Source: Pseudoscleropodium purum
Lineage: Eukaryota; Streptophyta; Bryopsida; Hypnales; Brachytheciaceae
Reading direction: 5' to 3'
Length of the DNA stretch: 64,000 nucleotides
Assembly (NCBI GenBank): GCA_963969395.1
Contig: OZ017796.1
Location: 16,432,501 to 16,496,500 of the forward strand
In this document: in pieces, positions 49,995-60,746 of the stretch
Layout: the number at the start of each line of letters is the position of its first letter
Position numbering within the stretch: position 1 is the stretch's first letter
Program-made: the position numbers and the translations under genes
The notes under the pieces: generated by a model
What the model was told of the DNA's origin: nothing
Database searches by the model: none
The model's input: the letters and a program-made list of their open reading frames with translations, nothing else

Positions 49995-52035
49995 GGTGTG
50001 AACCCTCCCACCCACCCACTATGGGTGACATCTAATTTAGTAACCACTATAACCATGTAGTGGGTAATTATTACCCACCTACATCTTTAAAGCTCTCCAT
50101 GGAGTGATGTGTGTTTCCCTCCCACAGTTTGAAACCATATTACCTTTTTTTGTCTTTCGTTAGCAGTCCTCTTTTGCTCACGCGACGATTCACTGTGGTT
50201 TGAGTTTGGAGATAGTTTGTGTGCTTTGTTGCAACTCTTAAGCTTCCAGGGTGAAGACGGAATGGCAAAGGTCTCTTTGGGCTTGGTGTTTGGAATCATG
50301 TTGCACTTTTGTTACCTTATGTGTTTTACTAACTATGTTTCTTAAAGTGACTTGTTGGGTTTGTGACATAGATAGCAATTGGCTTCAGCTATAGACACCT
50401 ATTGCATCCTCACTCACACTACATTGGTTTGTTTTGTGTTTGGGACGGGTACAGGTGAGGTTGAGCCTTCAAATCCGACTCTTCCGATTTAAAGATTCGT
50501 AGAGCAATTTGTTTTCATGCACATGGAGCCTTTTTTGGTCTCTTATTTCTCTTGTGCTGATTATCTTACTATTAGATATGGATGGGATGTAATGTACTTG
50601 TGATTCTTATGGAAAGTCCTTTTCTTTTCTAAGTGTCTAATCCATAGCGATATTTGTGAAAACAATATACCACAGTTAGTGGATTTTGTTTATGATTTTG
50701 TTTATGATTTGGTTCATGATTTGATGTAAGGCTGGCATGACTCATTTTTAGCAAAGAAGTTAGGTTATTGAAAAAGTGAAGCCCTATTTTGGGGTGTTTC
50801 AGTAAAAGTACCTTCTTCTTCCCGGTGTATTTTTACATTGCTAAAATGTGCCCTTTTTTACTTTATTACCTCTAAATGTGGTAAAACTACATTACGACCC
50901 TTGAGGACCATACATAAACTATCTCAAATATTTTTCTTATAGTTATTTCCGATTTTATTTTATTTATATTTATATTTATATTTGTTTAATTATTTAGCAC
51001 CTACATTTATTTTTTATAAGAGAACCCTCATGGGCTTTTTTTAAACATAATGCTTCTAAGGACATGGATTTTAGATCACATGTTTACAATTAGCATTAGG
51101 ATTAAAATTAAAATTAAATTTTAAAGCTCTAAACATATTAGCTATCTTATGCTATGGAGATTTTAATTTCAAGTACAGTCACCAAAACAGACATGACCTA
51201 GAACATTAGTACTTGAAATCTCAAATAGCCTCCATGGTGGGATGTACCACCCACCCACCCACTTAGGGTGACTTCATGGTTGGCTAACTTCTATAATTTG
51301 GGATTAATAATTAGGTACAACTACCTCTTTATGACCACTTCTATGTGGTTTTCCCTCCAAAATTCAACTTAGTAAGCTTATAGTGGCTTTCTTGCCACAT
51401 TTGTTTTCCTCTTTCACTACAACGGTTGGATTTTGGGTTCTTAGAACTTTGGTGCACAATTGACTTGCAACTCTTACAACTTCAAGCGTTTGCAACTCAT
51501 GGGAATGGCAAAGGTCTTTGGGCTTCTTGTAGTTTGTTGAGGATTTGCTTACGTATTTCTAATTGCCATTTTGTGATTTTTTGTTCTCCTTTTGGTTTTA
51601 CAAATCTGTGACATAGATAGCAATTGGTTTCAGTTGTAGACACCTCGTGCATCCTCACTGACTTCACATTGGTTTGTGTTGTGTTTGGGACGGGCACAGG
51701 TGAGGCTGGACCTTCAGATTTTGGACTCCCAATTTTGGTTTTCAAAAAAGAAGATATCTCTCAAGCACTGGACTTTTAGTCATACATTTTTGTGCTATCT
51801 TATGGATATTTGTAGTTGGTACTTTATGGGAGTATCTCTTTTGTCTACCTTGTTAACTATTAGGTGGATGACTTGTGGGTTACTAGTTCCAATTTTATAT
51901 ACAATTTGTGATTCTCATAAGGCATATCTTATAAAAACTTTTTGCCTAGATTCTTGTTTGGTAATATGGTAGGTGGTAACAAGATGAGGCCTTGTTTAGG
52001 GATGTTCAGTCTTAGTCTCTTCTTGTAATTGCAAA
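49995..52035. repeat. Diverged direct duplication of about 0.8 kb
   Basis: The segment about 49995-50830 is repeated at about 51235-52035 in the same orientation. Matching blocks in order include CCACCCACCCAC, GGAATGGCAAAGGTCT, ATAGATAGCAATTGG, GCATCCTCACT, TTTGGGACGGG-ACAGGTGAGG and TTGTGATTCT. The offset is about 1.24 kb, leaving about 0.4 kb between copies. It could be a tandem duplication or a pair of LTR-like ends of a small element (TRIM-like). No coding content was recognised. Confidence 0.65.
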
Positions 52036-52039
52036 TCCC

Positions 52040-52790
52040 TACTACTTACTTGATTTGGAGTTTCTATATGAAAGTTATGCTTGAGGGAATGAGAAGGATT
52101 TATTTGCTATGAAGTTTGAGGGCAAAATCTTTGAGAGCCTACAAATTATGAAAATACCTTTTTTTTAGTTGAGTTTGAGACTGATTGTAGATACTTGTGT
52201 TAGCCTTCTAGAAAGCTATCACAGACTTGATTTAGAGTTATAAAGTGAAAATTATGTACTTGGAGGTAAAGTAAAGATGAATTGCCTTTAAATTCAAGAG
52301 AGAGAACTTTGACCTCCTATAACTTATGGAAAGTATTTTTTTAGTTGAATCTTGAAAAAACTCTAGATTTTTGTGTTAATTTTCTAAAAAGCTATCACAC
52401 ACTTCATTTGGAGTTGTATAATAGAAAATATATGGTGCTAAAAATATGAGGGTGTAGAGTTGCCACTGAATTTGAGAGTATCAACTTCTGTACACTATAA
52501 AACATGGACATTATCCTCTTTTGAGTTGAATTTTGAAGAAATTGTAGATACTTGTGTTAGTTTTCCAAAAGGATATCATACGCTTAATTTGGAGTTATAT
52601 AGTGAGAGATACGGATTTAGAAGTGGAGTAGTATTAAGCTGTTTTTGATTTGAAAAGAAGAAACTTTGGACCGCCATAAAAGATGGAAAGTATTTTATTT
52701 TGATTTGAATTTTTGAGAAATTGTAGATATTTGTGTTAGCTTTTCAAAAAGCTATCACATTTGTCATTCGGAGTTTTAGAGCAATCATAG
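52040..52790. repeat. Tandem array of about 179-bp units (about 4 copies)
   Basis: The core TTGTAGATACTTGTGTTAG recurs at about 52185, 52361, 52542 and 52721, giving spacings of about 176, 181 and 179 bp. Each core is followed by an AAAAGCTATCA-CAC block and TTGGAGTTATA. A partial unit precedes the first core. Units are diverged but clearly homologous. This looks like an old satellite fragment; the period is close to nucleosome length, as in many centromeric or heterochromatic satellites. Confidence 0.8.
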
Positions 52791-54816
52791 AACTCACTTG
52801 AGTGATGGATACTTCTTTAAAGCATTTCACAAATTTTATTTTCAAAACATTCAACTTCTTTATAACTTTTGGTAGTATACTTGAATTATACTATCTTTTA
52901 CGGAGCATATATGATATCTATATGACTTGGAGCATTATACGAGTATTTATATGAGTACTTATTCAAATATTTTTACAAATATTTTTACAACTTGAAGAAT
53001 TTCATGGATATTTATACGACTTCAAATATTATACAAGTATATATACCAATACATGTATTGTTCATATATATTTTACTTGTATGGAGACGTTGTATTTGAC
53101 CTATATTGTTTGAATTTCACTTTTATTTGGTTATGGGTTCCTTCATGGCTTGAATCAATTCTAATTGTAGCTAGAAACTGCATGTTTTTCCAAGCCAAAT
53201 TCTCTCTTCATGATAACATTGTCTACAACAATTGTTGAAGTCCATTTGATCATTCATGCATACAACTTGTAAGCTCAATATTTCATAACTTTATATTAGT
53301 GGAGCTTGGACTATCAAGAAGAATTGCATATGAAAGATCAATGAACATTACATATGAAGTAAAAGATAGTTGACCAAGGACCCGATTGCTTACCCAATGT
53401 TGGTCCATCTTAGAAGTATAGTATAATGTTTTTTTAATTAATATGTATACTTGATCCATTAGATAGATAGAAACTTCAACAAAGGTAGATGCAAATTATA
53501 CATAGATAGAAACATTTGAAGTTTGTGTACAATGGATCAAATGTCTACTTGTCTTGATTCTAAACATTATATTCTAAGTTCTATGCAACTTTGAATTAAT
53601 TACTAAAGGCTCAATAGTTGGTTGAAGAATGGGGTGATCTATGAAGCTTTTCAATGTAACTTTCTTATTCAATACCATATGGCTGTTTGTTTTATACATT
53701 TATATTATACTTGTTTTTGCAGTTGTATGAAAGCTAATATAACTTCTTTGGTGTATGTAGATACTCATCCATTACTATCTTCTACTAAGCACCTTTCAAT
53801 AACATTCTATGTAATAGTGATTTTCATCAATTCTTATTGGTAATAATAAGGGAGAGTTTTGTTATTATATAATATTTTTGTGAGTAAATAGTAAAAATGA
53901 ATTATTTACCATGTTATATAGTAAATTGATTTAAATTGCATATATCACTTCCAAACTTCTACATACTGATGCTTTCAAAAGTGGTATTTTCTATAATTTT
54001 ACTACATTCACAATTTGGGAAAACCAAATAATCTCCTTGTGATGAATTTTTTGGTTGTTACCATTCCAAGTAGAAAACAATGCTATATGAAAAATTGAAT
54101 ACATAAGTCTTTTATCCACCATGAATACATACTAGCTACATATGTGGTGTTGATGTCGAGGACCAATTGAAGGTATCTTATTCTTCACAAAACCACTCTT
54201 ACACATTAGAGGAGTTTTTTACCTTTGGAAGGGTTGTGAATTCCCAAATTACAGGAACTACCCTGTAAAATGCTATGGCAACTCACTGATGTGGTATAGC
54301 AATTGCCATGTCTAAAAACATAATTTTTTTTCAATTTTTTCCTTCATTTCAAGAATGATTTTTTTTTTCTATTTCAGACTTAAATTTTGAAGGATTTTAC
54401 CTATGATTTTTCCTTTATAAGTCTATTGCTGATTCTTATATAGATACTTCCATACAAATAAATATCTAATGAGAGATTGACATTCAAAATTTTTTTAAAT
54501 GAAATTAAATAAATATAGAGCTCTGTTCCATAGCTAGTTACCTAATTGTGTTAATACTCCAATTATATGATTTGATTAGTATCAATATTCAAATTCACAT
54601 TCTGGCATTTGTTGTACAATATTTAGTAACACCTTAGCTTCTAATGACACCAGTATACCCTGAGTCATTGCACAACAAAGGTGACAACGCTTTGATAAGT
54701 GTGCCTTAACTCACAAAATTCAAAATTGGATTATGAGTTGGTAACTTACATTGTAGCATGAAAGTTGCTCTTGCCGCATCCTCGTTGTTGCCTCTTTTGT
54801 GACTAGACCTACTAAG
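52791..54816. repeat. AT-rich spacer with a fold-back at 53408-53590
   Basis: Around 53408-53590 the left arm (TTAGAAGTATA, TAATGTTT, TTGATCCATT, AACTTCAA) recurs in inverted order on the right (TTGAAGTTTG, AATGGATCAAA, AAACATTAT, TTCTAA). This makes an imperfect hairpin of about 180 bp, probably a fold-back MITE. The segment at 54245-54370 is the reverse-complement partner of the repeat near 11345-11480. The remainder shows no genes. Confidence 0.5.
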
Positions 54817-55107
54817 ATAGGCAATTTTGTTGAAATGGCAATATTTCGGATGCCATTTGTATGATTTGGGCTTATTCTTAATGCCATTTGTACAGTGGCA
54901 AAAGAGAGTTTTCTATCGCATGGGGCCAAAAAATACTATCCTATGTGCACATGGAAGGCATAGGCATGCCAAACCGCTCATAAAAACAACAAAATTCACA
55001 ACTCTGTCCTAAAAACAATCCCATTTTTTGCTGAGATTTTCAGCCTTCCGCCAAAATAGTTTCTCGCCATTTCAACAAAATATTGCCGTTTTAACGAAAT
55101 TCCCTAT
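54817..55107. mobile_element. MITE family M, copy A (about 290 bp)
   Basis: The ends are inverted: left ATAGGCAATTTTGTTGAAATGG, right (reverse complement) ATAGGGAATTTCGTTAAAACGG. Both then continue into CAATATTT. TAAG flanks both sides and may be the target duplication. Related shorter copies with the same end style occur at 56981-57130 and 58331-58472. The element is non-coding. Confidence 0.6.
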
Positions 55108-56300
55108 TAAGCAAGTTATGCTTATTCACTCTTTATATTTGCAAGCTACTTGTAACTAGATCACATACCGATGGGCTCTAAATTAGTTGTCACATGTCTA
55201 ACCTAGTACATGATCTTAGGAGTACAATGGTATTAGGCTTGCAAAATAGTGACCAACAGGTGATAGTTTTCTCAGAGTAATAGGGCTACATCTTCGTTAT
55301 GATACTAAATGTGTTAATGTTGGCATTTTTGTTTGCTTTTGAAATAGTTTTCTTTAGCAATATTATGATAACAAGTAGTGATATTCTTAAGACACCTCGT
55401 ACACATCAAGTAGCATACTAATTGTTGGTTGTTTTGACATGGGTACAGATGAAGAATACCACCTCATGAGAACTTTATGTTCAAATCTTGCTATTGATGC
55501 TCCTAGAGTAATAGAGATTCAACAATGGAACAATCTAATTTCAATGTTTCAAGACTCCTTTCTAAAGGAAGCTTTACAAGCTTTCTTATGTTTATAATGT
55601 TGGGTTCTACTCCAAGTTTCATATTCCTGAAAAGTTCCAAGCTTTTTATGTAGTAATGGGAGAATTAGCAACTCTTTGTCGATTTACCTTACTCACTTCA
55701 TTACTTAAAATATACTCTAATGGGAATATATCTCTCTATGCAACCTTTTTCGTTTCTAGTTATAAGCTTATGGTCTCTCCTGTATATGGTTCTTGAGCCA
55801 AGGAAGGACGATACCTTATTGATCGGGTAGTATCGACAAACATATAAGTTAAGGCTATTAAACTTCTCACCAATTCAACTTCACATTTTGTGGGAATCTT
55901 GTTGAGAGTTTCTAAAATCGATACTGGATTATTCTTCTCTGTCAATATATGGATCGATTCAAATTTAGATTGATGCCTTATTGGCAACACTCAATAAGTT
56001 GGGTTGTGTAGTACTATACTGGGTTAAATTTAAATTCAATTCAAAATATATGTATGAAAGTCTCTTAGGGTATTGGATCTCATGTCATACTTGATCAATC
56101 TAAGGTGGATCAGCTCTTGTACATTTTGATTCATTCTCCATGTAAATTAAGTGGGACATTTCTTGTTCTAATACAACAAGGAGTAAATCTTAAATTATCA
56201 AGATTGAAATACTAAATTAAAAAAGGAACTAGGAATCTACTCTGAATGTATCAGGAAAGTCTCTAAAAAAATTTTTTTTTGAAATTTTTTTTGGAAACAA
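55108..56300. other. AT-rich spacer with decayed coding-like sequence
   Basis: Between 55440 and 56000 the + strand reads as interrupted coding-like sequence (for example PEKFQAFYVVMGELATLC across about 55630-55690, in fragments). I recognise no family. It could be an internal part of the piggyBac-like element that ends downstream, or of a retroelement. Confidence 0.3.
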
Positions 56301-56633
56301 TTGTTCACCAGAATTGCCGGGGGGAACTATGGGGAGCACCAACTTGAAATGACCCTTCCGACCCCCCATAAATCCTCTAATGAATGGAAGTACCAGGTCT
56401 TTTTATTCCTATTAGACATATCCATCATCAACATATTCATTATTTACATGGACGAATGTAAGAACAATGAAGCATTGCAGAAATCCATGGCTCATTTGCA
56501 ATTCCAAATGGAATTATGCACACATCTTTTACAAAGAGCTATACTAGAACAACAAAGAACTCTGCCTAAGCAAAATGTGGGAAATAGGAATTGCATTCGT
56601 TCTAACTCTACTAGATTTGGCCTCAAAAAGTAA
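56301..56633 (+). pseudogene. Fragment resembling the C-terminus of a piggyBac-type transposase
   Basis: The 110-codon frame contains WKYQVFLFLLDISIINIFII followed by a polar stretch and MAHLQFQMELCTHLLQ. In piggyBac transposases (DDE_Tnp_1_7 family) the C-terminal end of the core has the same pattern: aromatic residues, F-LLD, -I-N-YI-Y, then a short loop and H--FR--LA--L. The catalytic Asp regions upstream are not recognisable, so this is a truncated, dead copy. It is followed by a dispersed repeat shared with 10.5-10.9 kb. The TTAA-flanked elements in this window are independent support for piggyBac activity in the lineage. The call rests on motif recall. Confidence 0.55.
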
Positions 56634-56965
56634 CCTTTTCAATTCAAAAAATGACCCTTCAAAAACGACTTCAATAAAAAAAACGAAATTAAAATCTTCA
56701 AAAATCACTATTATCAAAAGTTAACTTTTTGAACTTCAAGAAAAAAATTCTTAAGAAAATCACAAATATTCAATCCACAAATTCCACAATCAATTTTAGA
56801 AGGTATTTGCAATTTTTGACTTCAACTTTTATTGAAAAATATTGGTTTGTGTACTAATTGATCTAATTGTATAGAAATGATCTATGAATTTCACAACTAT
56901 TGTTTGAGAGTCACCATTGAATTATTATTCTAAGTTGCATTTTACAATATATCTTTATAATTTTG
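56610..56965. repeat. Dispersed repeat, copy 2 (partner at 10495-10860)
   Basis: Direct-orientation homolog of the 10.5-kb repeat, starting just inside the end of the piggyBac-like fragment. It is non-coding and may be the 3' non-coding part of that element. Confidence 0.55.
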
Positions 56966-56980
56966 GAAATTTGAACTAAT

Positions 56981-57130
56981 GAAAAATTTCATTAAAATGG
57001 TGGTCATTCATATACCATTTTCCCATTCATTTCCTTCCTTAGCTCTAAAGTCTAGGACTAGTATAGATTTTAGAACACACGGTATAAGTGCCAAGTTTGT
57101 GAAATACCACCATTTCAACAAAATTTTGGT
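56981..57130. mobile_element. MITE family M, copy B (about 150 bp)
   Basis: Inverted ends: left AAAATTTCATTAAAATGGTGG, right (reverse complement) AAAATTTTGTTGAAATGGTGG. The interior (ATACCATTTTCCCATTC ... GTGCCAAGTTT) aligns in the same order with copy C at 58331-58472. It is non-coding and lies about 0.8 kb upstream of the kinase start. Confidence 0.65.
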
Positions 57131-57914
57131 TACTTCACAAAATCTTTATGGGATTAAGCTTGATTATAATTAAGCAACTCAATCAGAGGACAACTGCTCT
57201 AGCCACCTCTAAATTAATTAAATTACCATTAAGTAATTAATTTCCATCCAGAATAACCAGAATTTCCGTAACACAACTAATTTCCATCAAGTCATTTTAA
57301 CAAACATGACCCGACTTTTCTGGTAACTAAGATATTCGCACCAGCTTGCAATTGGAAGCTGATGGGAACGAAGTCGCCATACCGATTCAGGAGTCATGAA
57401 CGGACTTCGAGTGGGGAAGTCAAATTTAGTCGAACCAATACAAGACTTGCGCAAATATTCGAGGCAGCCGGGAAGCACCTTCGAACAAGTCGAAGAAGTT
57501 GCAGTGAAGTTGCAGAATCACAAGTTTTGCACGCCACCCACAGACTACTGAAATAAATTAAGTACTGAGAATTCTAACCATCGGAATTTGCTTCTTTGTG
57601 TTAATTGTAGCTCGAGGTTTGTGCCGACAGTACTAGTTTGCGCTGCTCAGGACAAGTGCACGCGTCGACGGATTTCAATTCATTGTGAGTGTGCAAGCTT
57701 TAATTTTGAGAAATTCATAGCTTGAAACCGCACATGGCATATAACATCACACCTTGAAGTGGGTGCAACAAGCATCTACATTTCTCTCGTTATTGTAGGG
57801 TCCGGTTCTGGAAACATGCTCGGAATCAGGTGATATCGATCCGATCCTGCCTTATAATTAACGTAGAAATTCAAGCCTGGTAGTGGTGAGTCCTAGTCAG
57901 GGATCTTTGACGTC
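57131..57914 (+). promoter_or_regulatory. Promoter and probable 5' leader of the kinase gene
   Basis: Base composition rises to gene-like values from about 57350. Plausible splice signals (gtgagt at about 57685, tattgtag at about 57791-57798) suggest a spliced 5' untranslated region. A 64-codon frame at 57362-57556 has no recognisable features and may be leader sequence. Confidence 0.35.
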
Positions 57915-59811
57915 ATGGAGATGCACATGTCCGAGGTGACCGGCATGGCGGAGAGGTCGGAATACGTGACAGCATTGGACGCAATCCCAGATGAAGCGTA
58001 CGGCATAAGTGAACGCAAGAGGCACCTGCATGAGCTGCGGCACAAGTGCACTAGTGAAGAAATGTACGAGATGAAGAAGTCAAGGGAGCACTGGACGGAG
58101 GTAAGAAAACTTCCAAATGTTGGCATATTTCACTTTACTATATGACAGCGAAGATTTGTGCAGCTGAGCAAATCCCCTGGCCTAGTATTTTGATCATGAA
58201 ATGCTGGGTCAACATTGAGGTAATTAGCCAAAAAAAATAATCCACTCACAAGATGAATCTGTGCATTCTCAATTTCTTCTATTTGCTCTTCTAAAAGTGC
58301 ACATATTCATCTAGTAAAGTAGACTATTTATATGGGAAATTTTGTTGAATTGGCGGTATTCCATATGCCATTTTTCCATTCAGTTTTAGGATAGGTATAA
58401 ATTTCATACCGCACGGTCTAAATGTTGGAAGTGCCAAGTTTATAAAATATCACCATTATAATGAAATATAAATTTTATTGTCAGACTACCTTAATGCTAG
58501 GCCCAACGTTTTAGGATTGAAATAGTGGGTCGGATGCTCATTTTGGTTTTGTTCTTGTATGTACTCTAACTTCTATTTGCTTTAAATGAAATGTTATTCC
58601 TTCTTTCAAATTCCAATCAATTTTTGCTTCATTGCAATAAGTGGATGCGCATATATTAGGTGGGTCACACCGACGAGGGAGCTGAACGTCTTCACGTTGC
58701 CAACCGTCAACACTTCCAGCTCCTCGAGGAGAAATACAAAAACGGTCGTCCTCTGCACTTCAGACCACTGAGACCTCAATCCAAGTTCTTTCAAGAGTGG
58801 GGCAATGCATTAGTGCTGGGCCGGAAGATTGCAGAGGGAGGTCAAGCTGAAATTTATGAAGCAACGCTTCAATGGACATATGGAAAAGAGAAGTGTGTGT
58901 TGAAGGTGTTCAAGAGTGGGTATTCTCTTGCTGATCTGGAACGCCAGTGGTCCCTTACGCCTGGCAACATCAACTCTCTGGGTGGTTCTGAATTTGTCCC
59001 GTTCCAAAACACACATCGAAGAGAATCCATGCAAAGTACACAGGGGAAGCTTTGTTTCATGAGGCATGGTACGTTGCTGAAAGATGGGAGGTTTGCGTTT
59101 GTGATGGATAGGTATTGGGGAGACTTGCGGAAACTCATTGATCTTCATATGAAAAACAGTCGCAGACCATTTCAGTTTCCCATACGTATCATGCTCCAAA
59201 TTGCGCAAGGGATGAAAGAGTTACACAAAGCGGGCATTTTGCACCGAGATTTAAAAGCATCAAATGTGCTTCTTGGATCTTCAAAGAAAGGTGCTTTTGA
59301 TGGAAAAACAGTGGAAGGAATCCGCACATTTCAAAATGAGGAGTTTCAATGTTGGATAGCTGATTTTGAAAGCTCTGCAGGGGTTCAAGGGACTGGATTT
59401 TGGAGAGCACCCGAGGTCTTGCATGCATTGAAGAAGGGGGATTGGAACTCAGAAACATGGACAAAGAAGGTTGACGTGTATGGCTATGCCATGACTTGTT
59501 ACGAAGTCCTAACTGGTTGCCTTCCCCTTGGTCACCTTGCAAAGAATGATTACGACGCTGTGATGAGAGGTGAACGACCTCTGTTGCCTGATTTCGTTGA
59601 TAATTCAATCCAAGACTTGCTAAGGAGGTGTTGGCACTCAGAGCCGAGTATGAGGCCAACTTTTGATTATATAGTGAAGAAATTGGAGTGGCACCCTGGC
59701 TTTTGGACACCACAGCCCAAATCCATGCGAGGGGCAGCGCAGAACTTGATGGTAGCAGCGAGGAACACGTCTGGGAGCTTGGGTAGTTTAGATAATGGTC
59801 ATATTCATTAA
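57915..59811 (+). CDS. TKL-like protein kinase with DFE instead of DFG
   Basis: Two exons (57915-58100 and 58660-59811) join in phase 0 to 445 aa. The intron holds a family M MITE. The kinase domain starts at about residue 110: a degenerate glycine loop EGGQAEIYEA (about 121-130), the ATP-anchoring Lys in CVLKVF (about 144), catalytic loop HRDLKASNVLL (HRD about 257-259), then ADFESS (about 297-299), where DFG is DFE, and RAPEVLH in the activation segment. The C-lobe has DVYGYAMTCYEVLTG and RPTF. Metal-binding Asp and HRD Asp are kept, so activity is possible, but the altered glycine loop and DFE are unusual. A long insert separates the Lys from the hinge. No signal peptide or membrane segment is seen. 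The closest class by motif is tyrosine-kinase-like, but the substrate and pathway are unknown. The ATG at 57915 is the first in frame. Confidence 0.87.
58331..58472. mobile_element. MITE family M, copy C, inside kinase intron
   Basis: The left end ATGGGAAATTTTGTTGAATTGG and the right end (reverse complement) ATATTTCATTATAATGGTG are imperfect inverted repeats. The interior shares CATTTTTCCATTC, TACCGCACGGT and AAGTGCCAAGTTT with copy B. It lies within intron 1 (58101-58659) of the kinase gene and makes up about a quarter of it. Confidence 0.65.
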
Positions 59812-60746
59812 CCCATGACCGTGCTATCATCAATCTCAATATCATTTCTCTATTTGGGCACTGAATATGAAACTATTTTATTTATTTTTTTGAGATGAAA
59901 CCACACGTTTTCTATAAGTTGTGTAAGTTGTAGAGTTTTCAGATTTTTTGGTGAAGATAGTGAATGCTTGGAGTTCCCGAGGAATGCTTTTAGCGAAATC
60001 ATCATCAAGGCCCACATCATTGTCAATTGGTATATGCAATCCACTCAAACCAAGAAGCTAATGTGAAGACTTTTCTCTTCCAGCTGCAAACAACTAGTGA
60101 ATTGCTAAGAAGAAACTGCTCTGAGAGAATCCTTTGGTGCTCTACAACAGGTTGTCCATCAATACACATGCATTTGCCAAGGAAACATACTTTGCCTAGC
60201 AGTGAACTAAGTCGCATTAGCTTCAAAGCCACAGATGCCACTTTCAGTTGTACTGGTCTCAAATGCGAAAATCAATTCAGAAACAAGTTCTTCCATGAAC
60301 AATCATGCTTTACAACAGATTCTTCAACAGGACTCAAATGTCGGTACAGACGCCTGAAGCAGCCTGTCCCCAATTGCCCCGCGCTGGAACCAAAGACTAC
60401 TCTTTCACCATGCTCTACCTCGAGCTCTGCTCAGCAAAATGCACAGCTGCAACATAATTCTATAAACAAACTATGCAATTTTAATGGTTACAATTCAAGA
60501 GTATAAATATGAGGGCTACCCAGATCACCCAACAATATCACGCCACAACTTCATAACCTACAAGTAAACAATAAAGCATGTGCCAAAGATTCATCAAAGA
60601 TCATGCCAAATGCTCATCTATACGTTATATCATAGCTACACATGGTAATCTACAAAGCATGTAAAGCATAATTACGTATATCACAATTTACTCCATAACC
60701 ACTTGACCATAAAAGTTGCAGCTCAACAGCCTTTTATTTTCGTATT
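59812..60746. other. Spacer between convergent kinase and patatin genes
   Basis: It should contain both 3' untranslated regions. A + strand frame of 159 codons at 60027-60506 has no domain and no codon support, and more likely lies opposite the patatin transcript's 3' region. Confidence 0.5.

Noticed and set aside
59189..59845. 218-codon minus-strand frame
   Set aside because: Antisense to the kinase exon, without domain features; a shadow of the real gene.
60027..60506. 159-codon + strand frame
   Set aside because: No domain, odd Ser/Cys/Asn-rich composition, and a position between two convergent genes where 3' untranslated sequence is expected.
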